Below, one piece after another: positions 22,501 through 31,439 of a DNA stretch of 64,000 nucleotides. Each line of letters opens with the position of its first letter. Positions within the stretch are counted from its first letter, which is position 1. Both the position numbers and the translations under genes were made by a program. The stretch covers positions 1 through 64,000 of the forward strand of contig SADC01001146.1 in assembly GCA_004194705.1 (NCBI GenBank), in the 5' to 3' direction. Source of the stretch: Ditylenchus dipsaci. Taxonomy: Eukaryota > Nematoda > Chromadorea > Rhabditida > Anguinidae. The notes below the pieces were generated by a model. That model did no database searches, was not told where the DNA came from, and saw only the letters and a list, made by a program, of their open reading frames with translations.

Positions 22501-23489
22501 CAAAGCAGCTATTTGGAGTGGAGTACAGACGACTCTACCGACTCAACCATCACCTTTTTGAAAATAGGTGATCATTAGATCGAGAGCCGCGTGTCTTTTG
22601 GGAAAAACGGTTACAATTTACAAAACGACCGGCAAAATCGAAATCCTTGCTAGTTTTCGGACTGGGCTAACCGAAGACAACTGGCAAAACACTTGAAAAT
22701 GTGGGATTAAAAATTGCCGAACCTAGGTGGGAACTAACTTGAGGAGGGACGTTGTAAGTCAAAAGTTGACTGTAGTGGTTGTCAAAAAGCGTGCTTGCCA
22801 CGGGGGAACGTACACCGTTTGCCTGAAACCGTATTTTTCAAGTCACATTTGTGAAATTTCTCAAAAGTGCTGATTTTCGGATTTCGTTGCGTTTTTAAAC
22901 ATGAATAGAACAATAGATCAACAATTTTGGTTCAAAAATAAGAATTTCATGAGACAAAAGCTGAAAATTTCTAGTAAAAGCAAATGGCTACTACTAGGAG
23001 TTTTCAATTAACTGAAGTTTTTTGATAAAGTATATAAAATCGATTTAGATTCGTCAGATTCAAACTACTTCGCTCACAACGACATTGTCTGGGCAAACTA
23101 GACAATGGTCTTCAAATGCCTGCTCGAGTAGTTGACCTCAGGATGCGGGTCTGTTAAGTTTATTTTCTCCACAAATCATACATTTGCATTGCAGGTGATC
23201 CTCGAAAGTGAATTTCCAGTAGATAAAGCGCTGCAGACCAAACCAGCTGGTGACCATCACCTTCTAGTGGTTCTGTTTGACCTTCAAGGATCATGGTTTG
23301 GCTTTATTGTAGAGAGCCTTCGTAGACCTAAAATTGCAGGAAATGGTTGCCGACGAATAGATTAAAACCTTGCGATCTGATTATGAACTGCAAAGAAGGG
23401 GGCCCCTCAAAAGCCCGATCCAGGTGGGGGAAGCGCTGAGGAGGGCAAAAAGACTACTGGCAGACCATCCTCCAAAGCTGTTGATGTAG
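7528..23489 (+). CDS. BRPF: BRPF/peregrin-like MYST acetyltransferase scaffold (18+ exons)
   Basis: Exons by eye: 7528-7648, about 7700-7867, 7913-8029, 8237-8366, 8420-8607, 8667-8795, 9025-9163, 9218-9352, 9404-9515, 16264-16446, 16499-16597, 17111-17190, about 18250-18428, 18481-18551, 18599-18721, 18773-18895, 18955-19235, 23049-23152, 23195-23489. Order matches BRPF1-3: a short N-terminal segment, VEYDLDRE...[12 protein letters not shown] (EPL1-like), PHD1 (CCICND...[17 protein letters not shown]), zinc knuckle, PHD2 (CLVCKQ...[12 protein letters not shown]), VPLIRRLQ linker, bromodomain ([29 protein letters not shown]) and C-terminal PWWP (NDIVWA...[28 protein letters not shown]). Family members hold MOZ/MORF or HBO1 on chromatin. 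It is shorter than vertebrate BRPF1. Frame breaks occur near 7800, 9095, 18260, 18820, 19130 and 23100, and a TAG near 23365. Most look like single-base indels; a decaying gene is the alternative. Confidence 0.85.
8045..8172. repeat. GGGCCCAATT palindrome in a BRPF intron
   Basis: AAAGTGGGCCATTTGAAACT... and the inverted GGCCCACTTTGAAATGG bracket repeated words TTGGGCCCAACTGGGCC. The total is about 125 bp inside the 207-nt intron between exons 3 and 4. Confidence 0.8.
9895..10215. repeat. tRNA-like head plus CCAGTGG array
   Basis: GGCTCGAATCCCC at about 9950 matches a Pol III B box. It is followed by about 12 words of CCAGTGG...CCACTGG with short spacers to 10215. The partner copy at 14462-14790 has the same CCAGTGG words and the inverted AATTTTAATCCAGTGG edge. 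A tRNA-derived SINE is likely but not proven. Confidence 0.55.
10263..11423. mobile_element. AGGGGCATTCC MITE with nested ACTGGGCC element
   Basis: Left end AAAGGGGCATTCCACGCTGA with a GAGGTGGTGCC block; right end TTAGCATGGGCATGCCCTTTTAA next to TTAA. The inverted partner of the GGTGGTGCC block occurs early, at 10800-10815. About 10905-11300 is a second element with TTACTAACTGGGCC words in both orientations. The interior also repeats TTCAACTTGGTTTCTA segments common to the family. Confidence 0.65.
11517..12273. mobile_element. pogo/Tigger-like element, CAGTCAAACCTCGATATAAC ends
   Basis: CAGTCAAACCTCGATATAAC at the left follows TA; the right end is the inverted TATCGAGGTTTGACTG. Three more TATAACGTACC words lie in each subterminal region. 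The 700-bp interior shows no transposase. Smaller relatives are at 15501, 21519, 24643, 40753 and 43146. Confidence 0.8.
12483..13395. mobile_element. element with GCGCGCAAATGTCGG words and tRNA-like core
   Basis: GGTTGACCGACACTTGCGCG at 12483 pairs with CGCGCAAATGTCGGTCAACC at about 13366-13390. The right arm is a run of TGCGCAAATGTC words from 13295. Inside, ACAGGTTCAAGTCCTGG at about 12710 matches a tRNA T-arm/B box, and 12790-13160 holds AGGTGGTA / GTACC words. Confidence 0.6.
13679..13934. mobile_element. MITE, CCGTATTTCCTCTAATAAGCGC ends
   Basis: CCGTATTTCCTCTAATAAG at the left and the inverted CTTATTAGAGGAAATACGG at the right, both beside TA. The GCGCCCC/GGGGCGC words are repeated inside each end. 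Confidence 0.85.
13980..14455. other. intronic stretch, no gene seen
   Basis: A possible minus-strand B-box-like sequence at about 14025-14045 (reverse GATTCGATTCCC). Otherwise unremarkable AT-rich sequence. Confidence 0.35.
14462..14790. repeat. tRNA-derived SINE-like unit with CCAGTGG palindromic array
   Basis: GTGGTCTAGTGGGTAAGTCG at 14466 fits a Pol III A box and CAGTCGATTCC near 14518 a B box, spaced as in tRNA-derived SINEs. After it, 14555-14775 is an array of CCAGTGG / CCACTGG words alternating with CAAATTGC. Many overlapping open frames on both strands here are products of the repeat. Confidence 0.6.
14930..15225. repeat. GAGTGAGGGTTCGGA minisatellite
   Basis: From about 14965 to 15165 the words GAGTGAGGGTGCGGA / GTGAGGGTTCGGA recur about six times, split by CGGCTATTGGGGAC segments. 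Confidence 0.6.
15501..15684. mobile_element. pogo-like MITE, CAGTCGACTCTCCCAATAAC ends, TA duplications
   Basis: CAGTCGACTCTCCCAATAAC and the inverted GTTATTGGGAGAGTCGACTG are perfect termini, each next to TA. AATAACGAACCCC-type words repeat inside. The unit is 184 bp with no coding capacity, and abuts the 5.8-kb composite. Confidence 0.9.
15700..16200. other. intronic repeat remnants
   Basis: Contains a diverged inverted pair: ATAATGTCAACAATACTATT at 15764 and AATGGTATTTTTGACATTAT at 15868. A solo pogo-like end (GAGAGACGACTGTA) lies at about 16200. The exon at 16264 follows. Confidence 0.45.
16750..16961. mobile_element. TTAA-flanked palindromic MITE
   Basis: AGGGCATACCCACGCTAATA at the left, the inverted TATTAGCGTGGGCATGCCCT at the right, TTAA on both sides. 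The arms run about 100 bp (GGTGGTGCCCGGGAATTC). It lies in the BRPF intron before the bromodomain exon. Confidence 0.9.
17602..18083. mobile_element. 482-bp element with TTTGGACGAAT words
   Basis: GGTGCCATGGCATTTCGTCC and the inverted GGACGAAATGCCATGGCACC are exact termini. Words of TTTGGACGAA repeat in the right arm and CGTCCAAA in the left. The flanks share a run of A then C (about 8 bp), a possible target duplication. It sits in the intron that splits the bromodomain. Confidence 0.85.
19262..19335 (+). repeat. tRNA-like sequence (SINE head or tRNA relic)
   Basis: GTGGCCGAGTGGTAGTGG is an A-box-like D-arm and GGGGTTCGAGCCCC a perfect T-arm. CATTGGT and ACTGGTG can pair as an acceptor stem with wobbles. 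The anticodon arm is poor. It lies just inside the BRPF intron after the exon ending 19235, so a SINE head is more likely than a functional tRNA. Confidence 0.5.
19545..21515. mobile_element. 2-kb palindromic element with three nested insertions
   Basis: The outer arms 19550-19880 and 21330-21510 are inverted copies (CCCACTTTCGAGGTGAAT, GTGTTTCTCGACCCGGAT, CTTGGTCCCCAAGG types). Inside is the GCATACCAGAG/CTCTGGTATGC block, into which the GGCTAGGGGAAACTTGCC element (about 19890-20933) is inserted. That in turn holds a CCAAGTGGTCGTC element (about 20215-20580). The related copy at 23655-24515 lacks the GGCTAGGGG insertion. Confidence 0.8.
19890..20933. mobile_element. GGCTAGGGGAAACTTGCC element with AAATTTCG words
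   Basis: The left end GGCTAGGGGAAACTTGCC is followed by GAAATTTGCCAAA words; the right arm is the inverse, ending GGCAAGTTTCCCCCAGCC. The flank CCTACGCA on the left and CTACCGCA on the right equal the intact CTACCGCATAAAT-type sequence of the related block at 24.2 kb (read on the other strand). This gives a target duplication of about 8-9 bp with one missing base. Confidence 0.8.
21519..21669. mobile_element. pogo-like MITE, CAGTGGAACCTGGATAC ends
   Basis: CAGTGGAACCTGGATACAAC and the inverted GTATCCAGGTTCGACTG, flanked by TA on both sides; words GGTGTTGTATCGAGG / ACACCACCCC repeat internally. 151 bp. Confidence 0.85.
21727..21962. mobile_element. TTAA-flanked MITE, AGGGGCATGCCCGTGC ends
   Basis: AGGGGCATGCCCGTGC and the inverted GCACGGGCATGCCCCT, each beside TTAA. 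The subterminal CCCCGCCTT / AAGGCGGGGACCAGCA pair is typical of the family. Confidence 0.9.
21970..23045. other. BRPF intron, no gene seen
   Basis: A solo TTATTAGAGAGAATACGGTA end at 22087. About 22190-22440 contains a weakly inverted pair of TCATTTTAAAT-rich, GGTTTCTC-like segments similar in style to 59.3-59.9 kb. A solo pogo-like end (GTTGACTGTA) lies at about 22763. The exon starts at 23049. Confidence 0.4.
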
Positions 23490-23638
23490 CAATGCTAACA
23501 AATCTGACTATTGTGGCATTCTTTTAAGCAAGACGCCAATCTGTTTTTTTAAAGAGTTGCTTTATTTTTGGGACACTGAATCTTTAGAATTTATGGGAAT
23601 TTCCTTTGTCTTTGGTGCTTAAAACTCAACAAGCACTC

Positions 23639-23644
23639 AATAAA
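23639..23644 (+). promoter_or_regulatory. poly(A) signal AATAAA of the BRPF gene
   Basis: AATAAA 150 nt past the TAG at 23487-23489; a palindromic element begins about 15 nt further on. Confidence 0.6.
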
Positions 23645-23654
23645 GGTTGCAGTT

Positions 23655-24520
23655 CAGAATCCCCCCCCCCTCACGGGGACTGATCAGGTGGAGGAGATAA
23701 CTTCATATTCGTGTTTCTCGACCCCGATTTCATGAGAAAGCCGCGCGTTTTTTTGGTTCTGAGAAAAAAAAATTTTTCGAACCACAGGGGGGTATCATGG
23801 TTTTTTAGTCAAAATTTGAAAAATTTAAATTGGCGCCTTTTGAATTTAAAAGGGAATAAGGGCTGTATTGGGAGGGGAAGGGAATAAAGGGGGCCACTTT
23901 TATGGCAGAACAATATAAAAGTAAATATATGTATTCTTCGACTGCCTCACCATGTTTTCAACTGGGCCGTGGCAAAAACAGACTCTATATGCATTTTATG
24001 GTCAAGAGTACTTCTCGGAATCATGTCTAAGGTAAGTGTGTGCGCGCATCTCTAACTCTCAAGCCCCCTGCGCCCCCTTCGGGGGCGCAGGGGGCTTGGG
24101 GGCTTGGAGTTGAGATGCGCACACCCACATACCTTAGACACAAATCACTCGAAGGGACTCTGGATGCATGAAAAAGCATGCATACCAGAGTTTATTTATG
24201 CGGTAGGCCCCAGTATTCAAAACTATGTTCAACATCTTCTTGTTAGTGGCCCTGTGTGATTAGTGGCCCCCTTTTATTCCCTTCCCCTCCCTATACAGCC
24301 CTTAATCCCTTTTAAATTCAAAAGGCGCCAATTTAAATTTTGACTAAAAACCATGATACCCCCCTGTGGTTCGAAACTTTTCGAAAAAAAATTTTTTTTT
24401 TTCAGAACCAAAAAAACAGCCGGCTTTCTCATGAAATCGGGTCGAGAAACACGAATATGAAGTTATCTCCTCACCTGATCAGTCCCGTGGGGGGGGGGGA
24501 TTCTGAACTCAAGCCAATAA
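23655..24520. mobile_element. 860-bp palindromic element with GC hairpin core
   Basis: GTTCAGAATCCCCCCCCC at the left and the inverted GGGGGGATTCTGAAC at the right. The arms carry GATCAGG, GAAACACGAATATGAAG and GGCGCC blocks in inverse order. The centre holds the AAGCCCCCTGCGCCCCC hairpin (24060-24105) and the CTCTGGATGCAT block. It starts immediately after the BRPF poly(A) signal. Confidence 0.85.
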
Positions 24521-24642
24521 AATGACATTTTGAGATGAGAAATGACCACACGTTCTTAATTAATAGATTTTGGTATCGCAGTCTTGCTTTCAAGTTCGAT
24601 CCCGCCTAGCATTTAACACCTTTTACAAATTTCTGCAACATA

Positions 24643-24834
24643 AAGTCAAACCTCGACAGCTCGGCATCCTAGAAATCAACCTCAAGGTGCCGGTTATCGA
24701 GGTGCCTGGCTTATCGAAGCGTAACTTTGCTTTATTTCATTTGCGTCACTTTGCTTTATTCTTTTCTGGCCAACCAAATGCAGTTAGACTACGGTGCCGC
24801 GTTATCTGATTTCCGGGTGATTGAAGTTTAACTG
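24643..24834. mobile_element. pogo-like MITE (diverged)
   Basis: AAGTCAAACCTCGACAGCTC at the left and an inverted TTGAAGTTTAACTG at the right, TA on both sides; GGTTATCGAGGTGC words inside. More diverged than its relatives. A B-box-like AAGTTCGATCCCGCC lies just upstream at about 24593. Confidence 0.65.
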
Positions 24835-24839
24835 TAATA

Positions 24840-25647
24840 TAGCCCGGCATTTGGGTTTCGTGGTCCCACAGGCCCTTTTTTCTAAGGTAAAATATAAGCA
24901 CTGGTCTGCTAGGCGAGTTTCCGAAAATTTTCTGAGTGCACTAAAAATGTTTTTCCTCAAACATTTTAAATTTTAAAAAAACACAATGCCAAGAACGCCA
25001 CTTCTAACCAGGCGAGCGGCGATGGACGGTATTTAGAAGTGTTACGGTAGTCAGGTTTGAGAGTAGTTGATAGTCTAATTATTAATTTCGTGTAATACTC
25101 TCTCTTGTGACTGTTCTCAGCCTTTAGTTGTTGCTTTTAAACGAATAATACCGTAATCATCCTACTAGATGGGTCTCTCTGTTGCTTTAACAGCAAGCAT
25201 AAAAACATTATTATATCAGTTATTATTGTTCTAACTGTATGATTTTAATTACTAAGCAAGGTTGCATGTTGTGGTGTCACTCCCAACATTATATACACAT
25301 GCACATTATATACATACATATATAAATACATTTTGCGATCTCACTCAATTGTTTTAAAAGATATTTATTCGGTATTCATTGCTTTTTTCAAGTGTAAATC
25401 AATTTTGGAAAAATAAAGTGATTTTCATAATTCAAAATGTTCCATATTTTGCTACACAAACGGATTAATTTTATTTCGTAAATCTGTAAATTCTGTATGA
25501 CTGAGATTAAGTAAATCGAACTTATCTTCGTCTCGTATTTTGTACTCATAAAGCGAAGGCGAAACATTAGTTAACCAGGTTTTACAAAAAGACAAACAAA
25601 CCAAGTCAAAATATTTGTCTTTTAGCTAACATAGAGCCAAATAAATA
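24840..25647. other. AT-rich intergenic stretch, nothing recognised
   Basis: No motif-bearing open frame, repeat arm or RNA signature seen. Confidence 0.4.
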
Positions 25648-26832
25648 TACCGTATTTCCTCTAATAGAAGCACCGGGGCTTCTATTTTATGGATGCCCTC
25701 TAGGGGAGGGGGCTTATATTAGAGGGGGGGGCTTTTATTTTTTTGAACTCGCCGCGCCGAAGGCGCGTAGGAAATTTCGAGTCATAATTTTTTTCGCCAT
25801 CCTATGATCGCTTCTAATTTTTCACGTAACATTGTTAAAACAGCGTTTAAACATCAAAAGCATTTTTCCTATAAACACCGTTCTCTCGGAGGCGTTCTTC
25901 CTGCATTTATTTTGTGCGTATTGCAATTTCACAGCAAATTATCTTAATTTTGCAGCAAAGCCAAGCACATGTCTGAGGATAGCCTCTGGATGGACAAGGC
26001 CAAACCAGAGGGGGACCAAGCAAAATCGTGTTTTTCACATTACATACCAAACAAATTCCTATGAAAAATTGAGTCATTCTGCGTTCACAGAATTTCGGAA
26101 TTTGGCCTAGACAAAAAGTTATGGCCTATTAAAAGTGTTCAAATTGGCACTAGGTAAATTCGCCGACAACTCTTAAATTTGATTACTTTGACTATTTCAC
26201 TGTTTTTACCATGTTTTTAAAATTGGGCTGGGTAAAAAGGTTCTCTATATGCATTTTGATCAAGAGTCTTGCTCGGAATTATGTCTGAGGTAAGTGAGTG
26301 CGCGCATCTCTAATCAACCACTATAACGAGACGCTTCTTTTTAATATTTAAGAATTGTCGGCGAATTTACCTGTCGGCAAATTTACTGTTGGCGAATTCA
26401 CCGTCGCCCATTCAAATTTCTTGACTCACCCTGTACTTTTTAAAAAAGGTTAGATAAACCAACGTCACTTCTTATCCTTATTGCTGATTTTCTGCCGATG
26501 ATTACCATAAAGCAACTTTTTTAACCAACAAAGTACCCGCTAAAATATACCTGCCTCGATGTAGTTTTGCTGTGAGATTTACTCATTCACAAGTATTCCA
26601 ACGGTCCACTTTGAAAGATATGCTTGGCAAATACATAAAGACCATATTTGCATCTTTTACCACCTTTAGCAATACCTATTTATCGAAAAAAAATTGATTC
26701 TGGTCTATATAAAAGGAGGAGGCTTATATTTTTAGGATACCCACCTGTGAGGGGGGGGGGGCTTATATTAGAGGGGGGCTTTTATATTTTGGATGACTTC
26801 TAGGGTGAGCTTATATTAGAGAAAATACGGTA
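25648..26832. mobile_element. 1.2-kb element, CCGTATTTCCTCTAATA ends
   Basis: TACCGTATTTCCTCTAATAG at the left and the inverted TTAGAGAAAATACGGTA at the right. Subterminal GGGGCTTATATTAGAGG words recur on both sides. The interior includes half of the CTCGGAATTATGTCTGAGG block and GGCGAATTTACC words at about 26355-26405. No transposase seen. Confidence 0.75.
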
Positions 26833-26848
26833 AGTGAACAATATTTAA

Positions 26849-27080
26849 AGGGCCATTGCCGTCTCCGACAACGGTTGTCCCCCGCCAATTCATTTTTTTT
26901 TCTTATCGTTGGATCCACGTACGAATTTTTCAACTTGGTTTCTATCAAAACTATACCTAAAATTGAATTTTAGGCCTTATTTTGGTAGAAACGAAGTTGA
27001 AAAATCCGTACAGAAGTTGAATGATTAGGTAAAAAAATTTGAGTTGGCGGGGACAATTCAAAGCAGGTGCAATGGCCCTT
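26849..27080. mobile_element. TTAA-flanked MITE, AGGGCCATTGCC ends
   Basis: AGGGCCATTGCCGTCTCCG and the inverted GCAATGGCCCTT between TTAA sites; subterminal CCCCCGCCAATTC / GAGTTGGCGGGG. Confidence 0.85.
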
Positions 27081-27149
27081 TTAAGGCCCATTAAAGAAAA
27101 CTGTGCAAGTTTAAAAATTCAAAAAAATCCCTTTTGCTACTAAATTAAA

Positions 27150-27480
27150 TTTAAAAAGCTATGGTTGAAAACAGGCAAACCTTTTTCTTGCCGCAAAAAC
27201 ACTTTTTTTCTGTCGCAGAAATACGTTTTTTGCCGCGAAAAACTTGCGGTAAATTTTTTCTTTCTGTAAAACAACTTCTAACAACAAAAGAAAATATGCG
27301 TTGCGGCAGAAAAAAAAAGTATTCTAGCGGCAAAGAAAAGTTTTTCCACGGAAACAAAAGTATTATTAAGACAGAAAGAAGTTTTTCTACGGCAAAAATT
27401 TTTGAGGCAAAGAAAAATTATTTTTACAGCAAGAATAAGATTTGCCCGTTGAAAACACCTGTCAAATATATAAATCTTCC
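27150..27480. repeat. TTTTTGCCGCAAAAA word array
   Basis: Words of the kind TTTTTGCCGC, TCTGTCGCAG and TTGCGGCAG recur about ten times, first mainly as GCCGCAAA and later as GCGGCAAAGAAAAG. Open frames on both strands are low-complexity. Confidence 0.65.
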
Positions 27481-27693
27481 GTGAAAATTTTCAAAACTTT
27501 TGCAAGTGGCATTTTGGTGCGCCTTTTTTCAATCATCTTCCTGGGTGCTGGCTTATTAGACGAAATACGATAGATTAGCTCTTATGTAAACTGAATAAAT
27601 TTATGCCAATTATTAATTTTAATCCTAAATCTGCCTATTGCCCTGAATTCCGCGCAATACCACGTTCCAAAACCATTTAAAAATAGAAATTTA

Positions 27694-29352
27694 TCAAAAT
27701 ATGGCATAAGTAGCAAATGCAAATAAACCGGCAATTGTTGATATTCTTCTTCTACTGGTCGCTATTGCTTGCTCGGTGGTCATCTGCCATGCACACCCAT
27801 TTAACTTGTCTTGCAGCTGTTTCCACTCTTCACCAATCTGCTTGTTTATTTGGATCTTGTCGAAATCAGGCTGCTGGCTGAGTGTCTCGAAGCGTTCCCT
27901 CTGGTAAAAATTAAAGGCTGTGGTTGCTCTTTTGCGTTTGCATCCATCTCTATTGGGAAGCGGGTGGTCACGGTTCTGGGCAGCTAGTTGGTAATACTTG
28001 GACCTGTCTTTCAGATCCTTCCACTGCTTGGCCACCTTCTCGTTTATTTGGGTACTGTTCCAGCCCGGGTTGGCTTGTCGCACCTGAGCATATTGCTCTT
28101 TGCGGTACAGATCACGTGGCTGTCTAGCTATTTTGGCGGCAAAGAAATTAATTGTAAGACGTCCTCCTCTTCTTTTGTGTCCTTTGGAGCTGGTCTGATG
28201 TTCCTCCTGAGTCGGCTGAAATTCGAAGTTGAATAATTGGCATGTAATCAAATGTCAAAGATGAGCACGGGTGGCCGTAGATGGTACCAGAAAAAAAAAA
28301 TTAGAGTGGTAAACAGGGGTAATCCATTTGGGTATTAGTAATAAAGGTTTTTTCTCGTTTCCTAAAATCGGTTTAAACCGTATTTTAGAAATTTGATTTT
28401 ACAGGGCAACTCAGAATTGCCTATTTTTTTTGGTACGTAAAGTCCAGGGTTGCAAAATTAAAATTTAGAAAAAAGTACATTTGACCAAAAAGAAGTACGA
28501 TTTGGTTTTTTTAGTCAAAAAAGGCCATTTTATCCGGTGCTTATTGATTTATGAGCGCCGAAAAAAAAAGTTGACGTTAAAACTCAAAAATTAAAAAGAT
28601 TTCAGGTCCTAAAAAAGTACAAATATTTTTAAAAAGTAGGTTTCGATACCCTGTATATAATGTCAGAAACACGATTTTCACTTGGTCTATTTGGTTTGTA
28701 CTTTGCCCATCCATAGGCTATCCAGAGAATAGGACTCAAAACAGAACCCACAGGCAGCCGAAAATAAGGTCTTTGACATGTCAGACGGTTCTGAGCAGAT
28801 TGCTCATAACAGAGTTCAAAAATACGGTTAAAAAAAGTGACAGCCGTTTGTAAGTAAAGGAGTTTCTTGATTACTGAGCGGAAAAATGCGCGCCTGAAGT
28901 GGTCAGGCCATACCACTCGGCTCTATATGGCTCATTTCTGATCAAAGGGGGCGAATTTAAGAAAAATACATTTTTTTCTTAAGGAAGATGCTTAGTTGTT
29001 AGGAAATTTAAATTAAAAGATTGAGTGTTGACTATTTATGAAAGGAATTCCTGAATATTGGAATTTCTGGATATCCTGACCTTATGTTTAGCGGTTTCTT
29101 CATTAGCGGCTTCTGGCTGGTCACCATTGTCATCATCCTCACTGGTGTCGCCGATTAACTGATAATAGCTTTTATATATCTCCAAAAATCGTTGAAAAGT
29201 TCATTAACCACTAATACCTGCATTTCATCAATACTTGTGAATTGCTCTGGCCCACTCGCCTTATTGCCATCTTGCTGCAAAGGTTCAGGGGTGTGGTCAA
29301 TTCCTCTTCTGTGGTCAAATCATTTTCTTCTGATCGTGCCCAACTGGATGGC
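27694..29352 (-). CDS. two-HMG-box protein (partial 5' end)
   Basis: The last exon, 28215-27694, starts at a TTTCAG acceptor and encodes about 173 aa with two HMG-box-like units: QPRDLYRKEQYAQVRQANPG...AKQWKDLKDRSKYY (box 1) and ATTAFNFYQRERFETLSQ...GEEWKQLQDKLNG (box 2). Upstream exons 29158-29081 (LIGDTSEDDDNGDQPEA, acidic) and about 29352-29218 join at good GT-AG sites. The exon at 29218-29352 needs a one-base shift to stay open. HMG boxes bend DNA; two boxes plus an acidic stretch suggest an HMGB- or UBF-like nuclear protein, but the second box lacks its C-terminal helix pattern. The start codon was not found. The 865-nt intron holds repeat elements. Confidence 0.6.
28430..28655. repeat. 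AAAAAGTACATTTG element in the HMG-gene intron
   Basis: CAGGGTTGCAAAATT at the left and TTTCGATACCCTG at the right, with AAAAAAGTAC words near both ends. Similar sequence at 21.1, 39.8 and 53.5 kb. Confidence 0.55.
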
Positions 29353-29419
29353 TAAATTAAACGATAAGAATAAAAAATTTATAAAAGAATAGATAAAATT
29401 AAACTGTGTTATAGACAGT

Positions 29420-29770
29420 GTTGTGCATTTGGAGCTCGCAGCTCGCACCCCTGCAAATAAGCACGCGAGCTGCGAGCTCGCCAAATAGCTAACTTGGCGA
29501 ACCGTATGGCTCGCGAGCCATATGGCTCGCATCTATTATAAGCGTATAGTTTAGTGAAGAATGCGTATAGAATAGTGTTAGTTGAAATAACGCCTAAATA
29601 TTGTTTATTTTTTTCATTTTTCCTATTTTTCACTGATTTTTTTTTCGCAAACAACAACAAAATAAGACATAAATTTAAAGTTTAGACCAGTAATATCTTC
29701 GAAGCTCACGTAAAAAGCGCGAGCCGAACCATTCGTTTATGTTTGCGAGCCTTACTTAATTATTAAGCAT
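29420..29770. repeat. GAGCTCGCAGCTCG words
   Basis: GGAGCTCGCAGCTCGCACCC, GCGAGCTGCGAGCTCGCC and GGCTCGCGAGCC lie within 29428-29535; GCGAGCCGAACC and GCGAGCC follow at 29718-29750. An element with GCTCGC-word arms is likely; the exact ends are not clear. Confidence 0.5.
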
Positions 29771-29841
29771 TAAGGCATTGTATGCATGCTATTGTAAAGA
29801 CAGAAATGAAAAAGCATACTTTGTTTCATAAACATAAATAG

Positions 29842-30020
29842 TTTTTTTGCACCAAAAAGAATTTGATTTGCACCAGAAAAGATCTAATTTGCACCAAAAT
29901 AAAATCTTTTTGCACCAAAAAAGATCCGATTTGCACCAAAAAAGAGCTTATTTGCACCAAATTTTTTTGCACCAAAAGAAATCTCTTTGCACCAAAAAGA
30001 AATCTTTTTGCACCTGAAAA
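29842..30020. repeat. TTTGCACCAAAAAAGA tandem array
   Basis: About ten direct copies of TTTGCACCAAAA with 5-9 nt variable spacers (about 18-bp period), all in one orientation. It ends in GCATCACTGGTTAGAATTC, resembling the outer end of the 2-kb element at 1990 (CATCACTGGTAAGAACTC). Confidence 0.85.
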
Positions 30021-30024
30021 AATC

Positions 30025-30985
30025 CACATCCATATTTGCATCACTGGTTAGAATTCAATGTGTTATCAGCAGAAAAAAAGTTATGGGAAATTTGTGTGTG
30101 AAATTTTGTGTGAGGTTAACTTTTTTTAAATGGCTATAACTTTTTCTCCACCACCTTCGAGACGAAATTTTTTCCAGCCAACTTGTTCAGTTTTTTTGTG
30201 CTGGATCAGAATCTGCAATAGAAATCAGGTCGGGACATTGTAAAAAATAGAGAAATTGGCATTTTCCACAAAAATTTGCATTTTGGAAAACAGCACTTTT
30301 TACAAAAAAGCGGGTGTTTCTAGATTTTTTTATGAAAAATATTAGCAGTTCAATACCTCGAAAAGTGCGATTCAAGCCGATTCTAATGACACGGAATGTT
30401 TACAGAAGACTGTGTAAAAATGAGTCAAAATAAACACTCATAGCAGAATGGTGCTGATAAAGAAAACTTTTTGAGTGTATTTTTTTAATGTACATATTTC
30501 GGTCGTTATGCATGATTCGCATGGACTGTTTTTTTTTAAAGTTGCTTGGAAAGAGTAGTAGAACATGTTTTTGACTACATTTTTAAAGTTAAGCCCATTT
30601 TTGATTAACAATTTTAGATTTTTTGGGGGTTGAACAATAAAAGTCCCCGGCGTTTAATAGAGAAAATACAGTACTCTAAGTGGCCACCACACACAAAGAA
30701 AACTAATAACTGAATGATAAGTTTCAACTTCTTTTCGATACAAAAAAACATTTTAATTTACTGAATTTCCGCGTTTACTATGGTCCTGATTTCCGAATCC
30801 TAATCTTAAAATAGATTAGGCTCCGACAAAAATCTTTGTTTGCATAAAACTTTTTTTATTCGATAGCCAAGATTTTGCACTACAACGTTACAGAGAGCTT
30901 TTCGAGCTTTTGCTTCAAAAAAGTCCAAAACCCGATCTACCAAAAACGTGACTAACGGATAAACATAGTCCAAAACTATATAGAG
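30025..30985. other. intergenic, no firm gene
   Basis: A solo TTTAATAGAGAAAATACAGTA end at about 30652. On the minus strand, 30985-30806 stays open (LDYVYPLVTFLVDRVLDFFE...) and could be a further exon of the gene ending at 30987, via the donor GTGAGA at about 31010. Confidence 0.35.
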
Positions 30986-30986
30986 A

Positions 30987-31428
30987 TTATTCATCAAAAT
31001 ATCTCACCATTTGGTTCAGCTGGTCATCAACCATGTCTTCCTCATCCAAATTAAGGTTCAGAGAAGCACACGGAGAGCAGTAATATTCTTGGCTATCCTC
31101 TGTCTGCACTGACTTTTCCACCCTGGTCACACCTGAAAAATGGTTCATATTTAAATTTGTTGGAAAAACCAACCTCTACAAAACTTCTCAAAAGTGGGCA
31201 AGCAAGTGTTGCAGAGAAGTGTGGGTAGTTCAGTGTTGGTGTTGTCATCGTACAAAGAGTGCTGCATACATTGCAGGAATATAGAGAATGCACAATGCTC
31301 ATTCTCCAGCTGCACATTGCTGAACATGGCTAGAAGGGTGGCTGTGGACACTGAAAAACACTATTTATGGTATAAGTAAGGTAAACACACTTACCTTGGT
31401 TAATACGGTCATTTTTACAAAAGGGCAT
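30987..31428 (-). CDS. 118-aa cysteine-containing protein, unknown
   Basis: Three exons with good sites: 31428-31395 (MPFCKNDRINQ, donor GTAAGT), 31350-31174 (after TTTTTCAG) and 31132-30987 (after TTTTTCAG), ending TAA. All phases agree and there is no frame break, which is unusual in this window. The middle exon has ENEHCAFSIFLQCMQ and LPTLLCNTCLPTFEKFC; the last exon YYCSPC and an acidic LDEEDMVDDQ tail. The LP..C..C....KFC segment is reminiscent of the second half of a ZAD-type zinc module, but the first Cys pair does not fit well, so no family is claimed. An alternative donor GTGAGA near the end could add an exon at 30985-30850. Confidence 0.6.
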
Positions 31429-31439
31429 AGCTTGCTTGA

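Noticed and set aside
29842..30020. Regular repeats with variable spacers resembling a CRISPR array
   Set aside because: Repeat of about 12 bp with 5-9 nt spacers in a spliced eukaryotic genome; no cas genes. It is a tandem word array.
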